A stretch of 64,000 nucleotides of DNA. It comes from Shewanella eurypsychrophilus (GTDB lineage: Bacteria > Pseudomonadota > Gammaproteobacteria > Enterobacterales > Shewanellaceae). This document shows, one piece after another, positions 1 to 9,448 of this stretch. The stretch spans positions 3,008,501-3,072,500 of the forward strand of contig NZ_CP045503.2 of NCBI RefSeq assembly GCF_007004545.3. The letters are read 5' to 3'. How positions within the stretch are numbered: the first letter of the stretch is position 1; every line of letters begins with the position of its first letter. The notes beneath the pieces are model-generated. The model saw nothing but the letters and a program-made list of their open reading frames with translations, ran no database searches and was not told the origin of the DNA. Both the position numbers and the translations under genes were made by a program.

Positions 1-170
1 ATCGTCACTAATAAGATAACCACGACGGCAAAGTTAGCGACTTTACCCGTTTGATTACGGTCAAACTCAGTTTGGTGACTGGTTAAACTCACAAAAACAG
101 GTAGTAAGCCAATTGGGTTTATGATTGCAACTAACCCTAAGAAAAACTTAACATAAAGAGTGAAATCCAA
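1..170 (-). CDS. ychE: YchE/MarC-family inner-membrane protein, N-terminal part only
   Basis: This is the first 56 codons of a gene that runs off the left edge of the window. The peptide carries a hydrophobic stretch with FFLGLVAIINPIGLLPVF, then SLTSHQTEFDRN, which matches the start of E. coli YchE (MarC/UPF0056 family, a multi-pass membrane protein of unclear transport role). The start is taken as TTG at 168-170, because a GAGG ribosome-binding site lies 8 bases upstream and the nearby ATG is followed at once by a stop. It is divergent from adhE, and ychE is also the neighbour of adhE in E. coli, which supports the call. Function beyond the family name cannot be judged from this fragment. 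Confidence 0.8.
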   Translation of the reverse strand, partial: MDFTLYVKFFLGLVAIINPIGLLPVFVSLTSHQTEFDRNQTGKVANFAVVVILLVT

Positions 171-254
171 TTACATATCCTCGAGATCGAAATAGTATGA
201 TTAACATATAGTGCTTAGACACAGATGTCATAGGCTTTGTATAAAGATCGCTAC

Positions 255-280
255 TTTACCTGATGATTTCATCGGGTAAA
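255..280. promoter_or_regulatory. Imperfect inverted repeat in the adhE upstream region
   Basis: TTTACCTGATG pairs with CATCGGGTAAA across a four-base loop, with one wobble pair. A run of seven T lies about seven bases after it on the plus strand. It could be an operator or a weak attenuator in an adhE leader. It is too far from the T-run for a textbook Rho-independent terminator. No function is proven. Confidence 0.3.
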
Positions 281-404
281 AATGAGTTTTTTTATAAATA
301 TGCCCTAGTTCGCATAAGTTTTTTTATCTCATTCACACTGAATGTTCATCAAACACTCAAACAAGTCGTTAACAATGTAATTTAATTACAGATGACGACG
401 AATT

Positions 405-420
405 TGTGCTAAAGATCACA
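405..420 (+). promoter_or_regulatory. CRP-like binding site upstream of adhE
   Basis: TGTGC-TAAAGA-TCACA differs by one base from the CRP core TGTGA-N6-TCACA. It lies 88 bases before the adhE start codon. In Shewanella, CRP controls many anaerobic genes, so a site here makes sense for a fermentative enzyme. This is a consensus match by eye, not a scored prediction. Confidence 0.45.
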
Positions 421-507
421 GTTAATAAGCGGGTTTAGGTGTAATTTTTCTCCAAGGAGAGAATTTAGCCAAAACGATTTTTGCTAAATTTTTTCAAGGA
501 ACTCAAT

Positions 508-3108
508 ATGACCGTTACTAATGAACAAGAACTAGACCTTCTTGTACAACGAGTCGCAGATGCGCAGGCTCAATTTTCTGAATTTAGTCAGGAGCAAGTA
601 GATAAAATCTTCAGAGCTGCGGCACTCGCAGCCGCTGATGCACGAATTGTTTTAGCCAAAATGGCAGCATCCGAAACAGGTATGGGCGTCGTTGAAGATA
701 AAGTGATCAAGAATCATTTTGCATCTGAGTATATCTACAACAAATACAAAGACGACAAAACCTGTGGGATCATCAATGAAGACCCCACGTTTGGTACTAT
801 TACGATAGCTGAGCCTGTCGGGATAATCTGTGGCATCGTACCAACCACAAACCCAACATCCACCGCGATATTCAAAGCATTAATCAGTCTTAAAACTCGA
901 AATGGTATTATCTTCTCTCCACATCCTAGGGCAAAAGAGTCTACGACCACTGCAGCCAGAATTGTATTAGAAGCAGCCATTAAAGCCGGAGCACCGAAAG
1001 ATATCATTGGCTGGATCGATCAGCCCAGTGTTGCGTTGTCAAATCAGTTGATGAAGCATGACAAGATTAACCTTATCTTAGCTACCGGCGGACCGGGAAT
1101 GGTAAAGGCAGCCTACTCCTCTGGAAAGCCAGCCATTGGTGTGGGTGCGGGTAATACACCTATCGTGATTGATGAGACAGCCGATATTAAACGTGCCGTT
1201 AGCTCAATTCTTATGTCCAAAACATTCGACAACGGTGTCGTCTGCGCATCTGAGCAAGCTGTTATCGTTGTTGACGAAATCTATGACACAGTTAAAGAGC
1301 GTTTCATCTCGCATGGCGGCTACATATTAAGTGCCGATGAAGCTGCCGCAATGCAGAATGTGATCTTAAAAAATGGCGGTTTAAATGCTGATATTGTCGG
1401 TCAAAGTGCTGTCACTATTGCCGCAATGGCTGGTATCGAAGTGCCACGCCGGACCAAGGTGCTCATCGGCGAAGCCAGTGATATATCGGATGCTGAAGCC
1501 TTTGCTCATGAAAAACTCTCACCTTTGTTAGGTATGTACCGTGCCAGTGACTTCGCCCAGGCAATGGATAAAGCCGAAGCTCTGGTTACTTTGGGCGGCA
1601 TTGGTCATACATCCGGCCTTTATACCGATCAAGACACACAGACTGACCGAATAAAAGCATTCGGCTTCAGAATGAAAACAGCACGTATATTGATCAACAC
1701 CCCAGCTTCACAGGGTGGGATTGGCGACTTGTACAACTTTAAGCTCGCTCCCTCTTTAACTTTAGGTTGCGGCTCTTGGGGGGGGAACTCTATTTCTGAA
1801 AATGTTGGACCAAGTCATCTTATCAATAAGAAAATGGTCGCTAAGAGAGCTGAGAATATGTTGTGGCATAAACTTCCATCGTCTATCTATTTCCGCCGCG
1901 GTTGCCTACCTATCGCACTTGAAGAGCTCAGTGATAAAAAACGAGCGCTGATCGTTACTGATAAATATCTGTTTAACAATGGTTATTGTGATGAAACAAT
2001 TAGTATTCTTAAAGCACAGGGATTAGAAACTGAAGTATTTTACGAAGTCGAAGCCGATCCCACACTGGCCATTGTTAACCAAGGTGCCAAAATGGCGCAA
2101 AGTTTTCAACCTGATGTGATCATCGCACTTGGCGGTGGCTCCCCGATGGATGCAGCAAAAATCATCTGGGTCATGTATGAACATCCTGATGTAGATTTTG
2201 CCGATCTAGCGCTTAGATTTATGGACATTCGTAAACGTATCTATAAATTTCCTAAGCTAGGGGTAAAAGCACAAATGGTGGCCATTCCGACCACTTCCGG
2301 TACAGGCTCAGAAGTCACACCTTTTGCTGTTGTGACTGATGAAAAAACAGGAATGAAATATCCCATTGCCGATTATCAACTCACCCCCAACATGGCCATT
2401 GTTGATCCAAATCTAGTGATGAATATGCCAAAATCGTTAACGGCATTTGGCGGTATTGATGCTATCACTCACGCCTTAGAAGCTTATGTCAGTATCATGG
2501 CGAATGAATACAGTGATGGCCAGGCGCTACAGGCATTAGATCTTCTGTTTAAGCATTTACCTGATGCCTATACACAAGGTGCTGATGCCCCTGTTGCCCG
2601 TGAAAAGGTACACAACGGTTCAACGATTGCAGGAATCGCGTTTGCTAATGCTTTCTTGGGTGTGTGTCATTCGATGGCGCATAAGTTGGGTGCTGAATTT
2701 CACCTTGCACATGGCTTAGCTAATGCACTGCTTATCAGCAATGTCATACGCTTCAATGCGACAGATATGCCGACGAAACAGGCTGCATTTAGTCAGTATG
2801 ATCGCCCTAAGGCCCTATGTCGTTATGCAAAAATTGCCGACTACCTCAATTTAAATGGAACCAGTGATGAAGAGAAAGTTGAAGCTTTGCTTGAAAAAAT
2901 CGATCAGCTCAAGAAGACGATTGGCATTCCGGCTTCAATCCAAGAAGCAGGAGTCAATGAAGCAGACTTCTTAGCGAAAGTAGATGAACTCGCCGAAGAT
3001 GCGTTCGATGACCAATGTACCGGTGCCAACCCTAGGTATCCACTGATTGCCGAGCTTAAACAGGTGTTGTTAGATAGTTTCTATGGCAGAAACTACTCAG
3101 ATAATTAA
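508..3108 (+). CDS. adhE: Bifunctional acetaldehyde-CoA / alcohol dehydrogenase
   Basis: AdhE reduces acetyl-CoA to acetaldehyde and then ethanol with NADH during fermentation, and forms spirosomes in the cytoplasm. The N-terminal half is an aldehyde dehydrogenase with the catalytic cysteine at about residue 246 (FDNGVVCASEQ) and the GVGAGNTP segment. The C-terminal half is an iron-dependent alcohol dehydrogenase with GGGSPMDAAK for NAD binding and iron ligands in GGIDAITHALEAY and CHSMAHKLGAEFHLAHG. The protein aligns with E. coli AdhE almost without gaps but ends about 25 residues earlier, at GRNYSDN. The start is ATG 508, preceded by AAGGA; an in-frame TTG at 481 has no such site. A bidirectional terminator follows. 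Confidence 0.97.
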   Translation: MTVTNEQELDLLVQRVADAQAQFSEFSQEQVDKIFRAAALAAADARIVLAKMAASETGMGVVEDKVIKNHFASEYIYNKYKDDKTCGIINEDPTFGTITIAEPVGIICGIVPTTNPTSTAIFKALISLKTRNGIIFSPHPRAKESTTTAARIVLEAAIKAGAPKDIIGWIDQPSVALSNQLMKHDKINLILATGGPGMVKAAYSSGKPAIGVGAGNTPIVIDETADIKRAVSSILMSKTFDNGVVCASEQAVIVVDEIYDTVKERFISHGGYILSADEAAAMQNVILKNGGLNADIVGQSAVTIAAMAGIEVPRRTKVLIGEASDISDAEAFAHEKLSPLLGMYRASDFAQAMDKAEALVTLGGIGHTSGLYTDQDTQTDRIKAFGFRMKTARILINTPASQGGIGDLYNFKLAPSLTLGCGSWGGNSISENVGPSHLINKKMVAKRAENMLWHKLPSSIYFRRGCLPIALEELSDKKRALIVTDKYLFNNGYCDETISILKAQGLETEVFYEVEADPTLAIVNQGAKMAQSFQPDVIIALGGGSPMDAAKIIWVMYEHPDVDFADLALRFMDIRKRIYKFPKLGVKAQMVAIPTTSGTGSEVTPFAVVTDEKTGMKYPIADYQLTPNMAIVDPNLVMNMPKSLTAFGGIDAITHALEAYVSIMANEYSDGQALQALDLLFKHLPDAYTQGADAPVAREKVHNGSTIAGIAFANAFLGVCHSMAHKLGAEFHLAHGLANALLISNVIRFNATDMPTKQAAFSQYDRPKALCRYAKIADYLNLNGTSDEEKVEALLEKIDQLKKTIGIPASIQEAGVNEADFLAKVDELAEDAFDDQCTGANPRYPLIAELKQVLLDSFYGRNYSDN

Positions 3109-3135
3109 ATAACTCTTTAATAACAGCAAAACAAA

Positions 3136-3168
3136 AAGCCAGTTGAAGTCTTATGCTTCAACTGGCTT
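3136..3168. terminator. Bidirectional terminator between adhE and glcB
   Basis: A perfect stem of about 13 base pairs (AAGCCAGTTGAAG with CTTCAACTGGCTT) has a loop of about 7 bases. It is flanked by A-rich sequence on the left and T-rich sequence on the right. It can stop transcription from both convergent genes. Confidence 0.85.
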
Positions 3169-3176
3169 TTATTCTT

Positions 3177-3190
3177 ATACCCATTGGTAT
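3177..3190. repeat. Short intergenic palindrome ATACC-N4-GGTAT
   Basis: ATACCCATTGGTAT is a 5-base-pair inverted repeat around four bases. Related copies sit at 20571-20584 and 53660-53673, all between genes. From memory, such ATACCAATTGGTAT-like elements are common in intergenic DNA of Shewanella and Vibrio relatives. The role is unknown. Confidence 0.4.
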
Positions 3191-3228
3191 TATCTACACC
3201 GACATATCGTTAACCTTATTGCAGTTTT

Positions 3229-5394
3229 CTACAGGCTCTCCGCCTTTTTCTGGATCCGATATGCGTGTAATAAAGGTTCGGTATAACCTGATGGTTGATC
3301 TTTGCCTTTAAAAATTAAATCGCAAGCTGCTTTAAATGCAATCCCCTCAAATGAAGGTCCCATATTGCTATAACTTGTATCGTGTGCATTTTGGCTATCA
3401 ACCACCTTCGCCATACGCTTTAATGATTCCATCACCTGCTCAGTCGTACAAACCCCATGGATTAACCAGTTACAGATATATTGCGATGATATTCTCAAAG
3501 TTGCTCTGTCTTCCATCAAGCCAATATTGTTGATATCAGGTACTTTAGAGCAGCCAACCCCACTGTCAATCCAACGGACGACATAGCCCAAGATTCCTTG
3601 AGCATTATTATCGAGATCACGCTGGACTTGCTCATCAGTTAAATCACCAGTCAATAGCGGGATTGAAAGAATATCATCCAGCTTTGCATGGGCTCGACTC
3701 AGTAACTCTTGCTGTTTTTGAGCCACATTAAGTTGATGGTAATGTGTTGAGTGTAAAACGGCACCATTAGGAGAAGGAACCCAGGCAGTATTAGCCCCTG
3801 ACTTTGGATGGCCTATTTTTTGCTCAAGCATGGCAGCCATCTCATCGGGCATAGCCCACATCCCTTTACCGATCTGGGCGCGTCCCGGTAAACCACACGC
3901 TAAGCCAACATCTACGTTCCAATCTTCATACGCTTTTATCCAGGCTTGTTGCTTCATCTCAGATTTAGGCACGAACGCACCCGCTAACATAGAGGTATGT
4001 AGCTCATCACCGGTTCTATCTAGAAAGCCAGTATTAATGAATACCACTCTATTTTTAGCGACTCGAATACATTCTTTTAAGTTAACTGTCGTTCTACGCT
4101 CTTCATCCATGATCCCCAGCTTGATAGTATCTCTAGAAAGGCTAAAAGCATCTTCTATTCGGCTAAATAGCTCAACGGTAAACGCTACCTCTTCTGGACC
4201 ATGCATTTTAGGTTTCACGATATTGATCGATCCAGCTCGGCTATTTGTACGATTATTCTTGTTGCCTTTAAGATCATGAATCGCAGCCAATACCGTCACC
4301 ATGCCGTCCAAGATACCTTCTGGGATCTCACTGCCATCTTTATCCAGTATGGCTTCATTTGTCATTAAATGACCCACATTGCGCACAAACAATAAGCTGC
4401 GACCGGGTAAAGACATTTCCCTGCCCTCGGCGGAAAGATATCGGCGATCATCGTTCAGTGTTCGGGTGATTGACTTGCCCCCTTTTGAAATGGTTGCAGT
4501 CAAGTCTCCCTTCATTAAACCAAGCCAGTTGCGGTACACTTCGCATTTATCTTCTGCATCAACTGCAGCCACTGAATCCTCACAGTCCATAATGGTCGTG
4601 ACGGCAGCTTCCACAAGCAAGTCTTTAACTCCAGCTGGATCAGTCTTGCCTATGGAGTGTTTTCTGTCTATTTGGATCTCGACATGAAGGCCATTGTTTT
4701 TCAATAAAATCGAGCTGGGCGATTGTTCACAGCCAATATAACCAACAAATTTATCACTCTGCTGTAGCTGAGTATCTGTACCGTCATTGAGTGTCACAAG
4801 CAGTGATTGATCAGATACTTGATAATGAGCCACTTCACTGTGGCTACCAATAACTAAAGGCGCAAGCTGATCCAGATGCCTTTTGGCAAAGGCAACCACC
4901 TTGCTGCCACGAATAGGGTTAAAGCAGGTGCCAATCTCAGCACCACCATCTTCACTGATGGCATTGGTACCATAAAGTGCATCATAAAGGCTGCCCCAAC
5001 GTGCGTTAGCGGCATTTAAGGCAAAACGGGCATTTTTTACTGGAACAACCAGCTGTGGCCCCGCTTGCTCGGCAATTTCGGCATCAACATTTTCGGTTTC
5101 AATCTTAAATGGCGCGCCTTCAGGCACCAAATAACCTATCTGTTCAAGAAACTGACGATAAGCCTTTGGTTCGTGCTCAGGGTGAGAAAGATGCCAATCG
5201 TCTATTGTTTGTTGTAACGTCTCACGTTTTTCAAGCAAAGCTCTATTTTTGGGGATCAGATCATCCATGATAGATTCAAGTTTGCCCCAAAACTTGTCTG
5301 ATGATATCCCTGTACCAGGAATAATCTGCTCGTTGATCAATTGAAACAGAGACGACGCAACCTGTAAATTGCCAACCTGAATTCGTGATGTCAT
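3229..5394 (-). CDS. glcB: Malate synthase G
   Basis: This enzyme condenses glyoxylate with acetyl-CoA to malate, the second step of the glyoxylate shunt, in the cytoplasm. The 721-residue length fits the G isoform (E. coli GlcB has 723). Visible signatures are [27 protein letters not shown] with the conserved arginine, [19 protein letters not shown], and [12 protein letters not shown], which in E. coli GlcB carries the catalytic aspartate. The start is ATG 5394 with AAGGAA five bases upstream. An open frame extends 36 codons further, but that extension (starting [13 protein letters not shown]) is not family-like and is left out. The neighbouring LysR gene and aceA complete the pathway. Confidence 0.96.
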   Translation of the reverse strand: MTSRIQVGNLQVASSLFQLINEQIIPGTGISSDKFWGKLESIMDDLIPKNRALLEKRETLQQTIDDWHLSHPEHEPKAYRQFLEQIGYLVPEGAPFKIETENVDAEIAEQAGPQLVVPVKNARFALNAANARWGSLYDALYGTNAISEDGGAEIGTCFNPIRGSKVVAFAKRHLDQLAPLVIGSHSEVAHYQVSDQSLLVTLNDGTDTQLQQSDKFVGYIGCEQSPSSILLKNNGLHVEIQIDRKHSIGKTDPAGVKDLLVEAAVTTIMDCEDSVAAVDAEDKCEVYRNWLGLMKGDLTATISKGGKSITRTLNDDRRYLSAEGREMSLPGRSLLFVRNVGHLMTNEAILDKDGSEIPEGILDGMVTVLAAIHDLKGNKNNRTNSRAGSINIVKPKMHGPEEVAFTVELFSRIEDAFSLSRDTIKLGIMDEERRTTVNLKECIRVAKNRVVFINTGFLDRTGDELHTSMLAGAFVPKSEMKQQAWIKAYEDWNVDVGLACGLPGRAQIGKGMWAMPDEMAAMLEQKIGHPKSGANTAWVPSPNGAVLHSTHYHQLNVAQKQQELLSRAHAKLDDILSIPLLTGDLTDEQVQRDLDNNAQGILGYVVRWIDSGVGCSKVPDINNIGLMEDRATLRISSQYICNWLIHGVCTTEQVMESLKRMAKVVDSQNAHDTSYSNMGPSFEGIAFKAACDLIFKGKDQPSGYTEPLLHAYRIQKKAESL

Positions 5395-5561
5395 AGTTAT
5401 TCCTTTAGATAGATATCTGTAACAAGATTGATTTTGCCTGCCGCTAATTGTTACTTCAAAACTTTCACCAACGCATGCTGGATCATCCATTGGTATTAAC
5501 ATTTACGATATAGAGGCCTCTGTGAGTTTATCTAGCCTTTTTGTATATCACTAATTTATCG

Positions 5562-5573
5562 TAGTTATAACTA
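5562..5573. promoter_or_regulatory. Palindrome upstream of glcB, possible operator
   Basis: TAGTTATAACTA is a perfect 12-base palindrome between the 3' end of the LysR gene and glcB, about 170 bases before the glcB start. LysR regulators often bind AT-rich dyads, so it could be a target of the adjacent regulator. This is inference from position and symmetry only. Confidence 0.25.
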
Positions 5574-5637
5574 TCATTCACCGAAGTTATACCAATGCTC
5601 AAGTTCAAGCTTGAGATTACTCAATACACTGAGATCA

Positions 5638-6582
5638 TTAAAATCTATCAATAATTTTGGCCGTTTCAGTGATTAATTCACGCATCCATCTGTGAGCAGG
5701 ATTATGTTGCAATAGAGGACTCCACGCCATGGTCAGCTCAATAGGCGGAATATCAAAGGGCGGCGTCACAATACTCACTCGGGTATTATCTTGTTGCAAC
5801 CGAGCCATTTTAGTCGGCACGGTTGCGATTAAGTCTTGTCTCTCTGCCAAAGAGCTCGCGGCTTGATAATTACGGGTAAACACAGTGATCCGACGCTTAG
5901 CATCTAACCTGGCTAAGGCTTCATCAACCCAACCTAGGCGCTGAACATCATCTGGATCCATCCCGACACCCACTCCCATGCCAGTTTTACTCACCCAGAC
6001 ATGATGAGATTCGAGGTAGGAGTCTAAGTTAAAGTCTTTCAATACCGGGTGGGTTCGATTTATCAAGCAACTAAACGTATCTCGCCATAACACTTTTTGA
6101 TGAAATGACTGCGGAATATTATCGAAGCGGTTAATTGCCATATCGACTCTTCCTTGTTCCACATCAGAGAAGTTTACGTCGCTAGGCGTCATGATATCTA
6201 AAATGACTTTAGGCGCTTCATTTCTTAATCTAGCTATTAGTAGTGGAATTAATGTGGATTCGGCATAGTCTGATGCCATCATACGAAACACCTGCTCACT
6301 CTCGAGCGCATTAAACTCCGCTTTTGGCTGTACCGCCTTCTCTAGACCGATTAATAGCTCACTAATAACGGGCTTTAATTCACTAGCACGCTCCGTGGGA
6401 GTCATTCCCTTACTTGTTCGTATAAGTAGTGGGTCGTTAAACAAAATTCTTAGTCTTTTAAGGCCATTACTCATGGCTGGTTGGCTGATCCCAAGTTGAT
6501 CTGCTGCCCGAGTCACATTTAATTCTCTAAGCAAAACATCAAAATAAACCAGTAAATTCAGATCAATACGAGATATATTCAT
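5638..6582 (-). CDS. LysR-family regulator of the glyoxylate shunt genes
   Basis: This 314-residue protein has the standard LysR layout. The winged helix-turn-helix spans about residues 5-65 (LNVTRAADQLGISQPAMSNGLKRLR), and a type 2 periplasmic-binding-fold effector domain follows. The motif FNDPLLIRTSKGMTPTERA after the HTH is typical. It lies between glcB, in the same direction, and the divergent aceA. Control of one or both shunt genes is therefore likely, but the effector cannot be read from the sequence. The start at 6582 has a poor ribosome-binding site, and no better in-frame start precedes the HTH. Confidence 0.85.
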   Translation of the reverse strand: MNISRIDLNLLVYFDVLLRELNVTRAADQLGISQPAMSNGLKRLRILFNDPLLIRTSKGMTPTERASELKPVISELLIGLEKAVQPKAEFNALESEQVFRMMASDYAESTLIPLLIARLRNEAPKVILDIMTPSDVNFSDVEQGRVDMAINRFDNIPQSFHQKVLWRDTFSCLINRTHPVLKDFNLDSYLESHHVWVSKTGMGVGVGMDPDDVQRLGWVDEALARLDAKRRITVFTRNYQAASSLAERQDLIATVPTKMARLQQDNTRVSIVTPPFDIPPIELTMAWSPLLQHNPAHRWMRELITETAKIIDRF

Positions 6583-6583
6583 A

Positions 6584-6606
6584 AGATAAATACCGAAGAT
6601 AAATAC
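6584..6606. promoter_or_regulatory. Direct repeat AGATAAATAC in the lysR-aceA divergent region
   Basis: AGATAAATAC occurs at 6584-6593 and again at 6597-6606, a spacing of 13 bases. The repeats touch the start of the LysR gene and lie about 100 bases before aceA. They could belong to an autoregulatory binding site, although LysR sites are usually dyads. Confidence is low. Confidence 0.25.
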
Positions 6607-6695
6607 TATAAATTAGACTTATTTGACTCGATGTTACTATTATTTTTAACGGAAGCAATCGTTATTAAACACATTTTGTTAGGAAGGGACTTACC

Positions 6696-8279
6696 ATGTC
6701 GAATTACAGAACAGATATTGATACAGCAGCAACCCTAATTGAGAAAGAAGGTAGCGCCTGGAATGCAATCAACCCAGAGTCTGTTGCTCGTATGCGTGCT
6801 CAGAATCAATTTAAGACGGGTTTAGACATTGCTAAGTACACAGCTAAGATTATGCGTGAAGACATGGATAACTATGATGCAGACAGCTCACAGTACACCC
6901 AGTCTTTAGGTTGCTGGCACGGTTTCATCGGTCAACAAAAAATGATTGCGATTAAGAAGCATCTTTTAACTACGAAACGACGTTACCTCTATCTTTCGGG
7001 TTGGATGGTTGCCGCCCTTCGCAGTGAGTTCGGTCCTCTGCCTGACCAGTCAATGCACGAGAAAACATCTGTAGCAAGTTTGATTGCTGAACTATATACC
7101 TTCCTTCGCCAAGCCGATGCCCGTGAGCTCGGTGGCCTATTTCGTGATTTGGACAACGCAGAAAGTGCTGACAAAGCCGCTATCCAAGATAAAATTGATA
7201 ATTTCGAGACTCACGTAGTACCTATCATTGCCGATATCGATGCAGGTTTTGGCAACGAAGAAGCCACTTACCTGATGGCTAAGCAGATGATTGAAGCCGG
7301 TGCTTGTTGTATTCAGCTTGAAAACCAAGTATCTGATGTTAAGCAATGTGGACATCAAGACGGCAAGGTGACGGTGCCACATGTCGAGTTTTTGGCTAAA
7401 ATCAATGCTGTACGTTACGCCTTCTTAGAACTTGGTATCGATGACGGTGTGATTGTTGCTCGTACAGATTCACTCGGTGCTGGCCTCACACAAAAGATTG
7501 CGGTGACTTCAGAGCCGGGTGACTTGGGTGACAAGTACAACTCGTTCATCGAAGTGGAAGAGGTTTCTACTGATAACTTATCAAACGGTGACGTGGTCTT
7601 TAAACGTGGTGACAAACTTGTCAAGCCATCTCGACTACCCAACGGCCTGTTTAAGTTCCGCGCAGGTACAGGTGAAGAGCGTTGTGTGCTCGACTGTATC
7701 ACCAGTCTTCAAAACGGCGCCGACTTATTGTGGATTGAAACAGAGAAGCCTCACGTGGCTCAGATTGGCGCTATGGTCAATGCTATCCGTGAAGTGGTAC
7801 CTAATGCTAAGCTGGTTTACAACAACTCGCCATCATTTAACTGGACGCTTAACTTCCGTCAACAGATCTTTGATATCATGCAAGAAGCTGGTAATGATAT
7901 ATCAGGTTACGAACGTGCTGACTTGATGAATATCAAGTATGACGAAACTGAACTCGGTATTCAGGCCGATGAGAAAATTCGTACCTTCCAGGCCGACTCA
8001 GCCCGTGAAGCCGGTATCTTCCATCATCTGATCACACTACCGACTTACCACACAGCTGCATTATCTACCGACAACTTGGCGAAAGAGTACTTCGGTGATC
8101 AAGGTATGCTTGGTTATGTGGCCAATGTTCAGCGCAAAGAGATCCGTCAAGGTATCGCCTGTGTGAAACATCAAAACATGGCAGGTTCTGATATGGGTGA
8201 TGCTCATAAAGAGTACTTCTCTGGTGATCAGGCGTTGAAGGCGTCGGGTAAAGACAACACCATGAACCAGTTCGGCTAA
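6696..8279 (+). CDS. aceA: Isocitrate lyase, long (Pseudomonas-type) form
   Basis: It cleaves isocitrate to glyoxylate and succinate, the first step of the glyoxylate shunt. The 527-residue length and the active-site loop KQCGHQ at residues 216-221 (catalytic cysteine 218) place it with the long isocitrate lyases of Pseudomonas and psychrophilic gammaproteobacteria, not the 434-residue E. coli form. IADIDAGFGN around residue 180 holds metal-binding acidic residues. The ATG has AGGAAGGG about seven bases upstream. No aceK (isocitrate dehydrogenase kinase) is in the window. A strong terminator follows, so it is probably monocistronic. Confidence 0.96.
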   Translation: MSNYRTDIDTAATLIEKEGSAWNAINPESVARMRAQNQFKTGLDIAKYTAKIMREDMDNYDADSSQYTQSLGCWHGFIGQQKMIAIKKHLLTTKRRYLYLSGWMVAALRSEFGPLPDQSMHEKTSVASLIAELYTFLRQADARELGGLFRDLDNAESADKAAIQDKIDNFETHVVPIIADIDAGFGNEEATYLMAKQMIEAGACCIQLENQVSDVKQCGHQDGKVTVPHVEFLAKINAVRYAFLELGIDDGVIVARTDSLGAGLTQKIAVTSEPGDLGDKYNSFIEVEEVSTDNLSNGDVVFKRGDKLVKPSRLPNGLFKFRAGTGEERCVLDCITSLQNGADLLWIETEKPHVAQIGAMVNAIREVVPNAKLVYNNSPSFNWTLNFRQQIFDIMQEAGNDISGYERADLMNIKYDETELGIQADEKIRTFQADSAREAGIFHHLITLPTYHTAALSTDNLAKEYFGDQGMLGYVANVQRKEIRQGIACVKHQNMAGSDMGDAHKEYFSGDQALKASGKDNTMNQFG

Positions 8280-8330
8280 TGCCCTACTAGTCCCCCCTAC
8301 TGAATCCCACATTCGGGATAGGTAAAACAA

Positions 8331-8360
8331 AAAGCCGAAGTCATATGACTTCGGTTTTTC
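8331..8360. terminator. Terminator after aceA, probably bidirectional
   Basis: CCGAAGTCATATGACTTCGG (8335-8354) is a perfect 10-base-pair hairpin with an A-run before it and five T after it. It ends aceA and can also serve the convergent gene that stops at 8429. Confidence 0.85.
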
Positions 8361-8428
8361 TGTTTCAGGAGATGAAAAATAATCCCAATCTATTCATCTG
8401 ACCTACAAAGCCAAAGTAAAGACTAGTA

Positions 8429-9439
8429 TTACTGAGTTCTTAAACTATACGCCTGTTCGATGGCTACGGCGATTGCCACGCTGGCCCCCACCATAGGGTT
8501 ATTTCCCATGCCAACCAAACCCATCATCTCAACATGGGCGGGTACCGAGGAAGAACCGGCAAACTGGGCATCACTGTGCATCCTCCCCATAGTATCTGTC
8601 ATGCCATAGCTGGCAGGACCGGCGCCGACATTATCGGGATGCAGAGTACGTCCGGTTCCGCCGCCTGACGCCACTGAGAAATAAGGCTGTTTCAACAACA
8701 GACGCTCTTTCTTGTAAGTGCCGGCCACAGGATGCTGGAAACGGGTGGGGTTAGTCGAATTGCCTGTGATGGAGATATCCACCCCTTCTTTGTGCATGAT
8801 GGCCACGCCTTCCATCACATCATCAGCGCCATAACAGTTGATCTCTCCACGCACGCCCTGACCAAATCGCTTCTCACGCACCACACTGAGCTCGTCGGTC
8901 TCGTAATCAAACCGAGTCTCTACATAGTTAAAGCCATTGATGCGGGCGATAAGATAAGCCGCATCTTTGCCCAGACCATTAAGAATCACCCTTAAAGGCG
9001 ATTGTCTGACCTTGTTGGCATTCTGGGCTATCTTGATGGCCCCTTCTGCTGCAGCAAAGGATTCATGGCCCGCGAGGAAACAGAAACACTGGGACTGTTC
9101 GGACAAGAGGCGTGAGGCAAGATTACCGTGGCCCAAACCTACTTTCCTCTGCTCGGCTACTGAGCCTGGAATGGTAAAAGCCTGCAAGCCTTCTCCAATG
9201 GCATTTGCCGCCTCACAGGCCTTAAACTTCTGCTGTTTTATGGCAATAGCGGCCCCTAAGGTGTAAGCCCAAGCCGCATCATCGAAGGCGATGGTTTGTG
9301 TCTCTTTGACTATGTCGAAGGGATCGAAGCCATGCTTGTTACACAAGTCACGACTGTTAGTCAGGCTCTCGAGGCCATACATATCTAATATCTGCTGAAT
9401 ACGTGGCATACGTTCCACGCTACGTTCAAATTCAATCAT
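8429..9439 (-). CDS. GGGtGRT family protein of unknown function
   Basis: This 336-residue protein carries the signature SGGGTGRTLHPDN near residue 258, which names the GGGtGRT protein family. The family has conserved glycine-rich segments and no established biochemical role that I know of. Other visible features are FCFLAGHESFAAAEGAIKIAQNA and a C-terminal VEMMGLVGMGNNPMVGASVAIAVAI. There is no signal peptide, and the protein is probably soluble. Nine bases separate it from the upstream NifU-like gene and it has its own GGGGAG site, so the two form one operon. Cooperation with an Fe-S scaffold suggests a role in Fe-S or metal handling, which is inference. Confidence 0.85.
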   Translation of the reverse strand: MIEFERSVERMPRIQQILDMYGLESLTNSRDLCNKHGFDPFDIVKETQTIAFDDAAWAYTLGAAIAIKQQKFKACEAANAIGEGLQAFTIPGSVAEQRKVGLGHGNLASRLLSEQSQCFCFLAGHESFAAAEGAIKIAQNANKVRQSPLRVILNGLGKDAAYLIARINGFNYVETRFDYETDELSVVREKRFGQGVRGEINCYGADDVMEGVAIMHKEGVDISITGNSTNPTRFQHPVAGTYKKERLLLKQPYFSVASGGGTGRTLHPDNVGAGPASYGMTDTMGRMHSDAQFAGSSSVPAHVEMMGLVGMGNNPMVGASVAIAVAIEQAYSLRTQ

Positions 9440-9448
9440 GATGCTCCC

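Larger units (their letters stand above)
171..507. other. Intergenic region between ychE and adhE
   Basis: This 337-base divergent intergenic region holds no coding sequence that I can support. It contains an imperfect inverted repeat at 255-280, a T-run at 287-293, a CRP-like site at 405-420 and the adhE ribosome-binding site (AAGGA at 496-500). The length leaves room for long-range control of adhE, as known in E. coli, but no further operator could be assigned. Confidence 0.6.
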
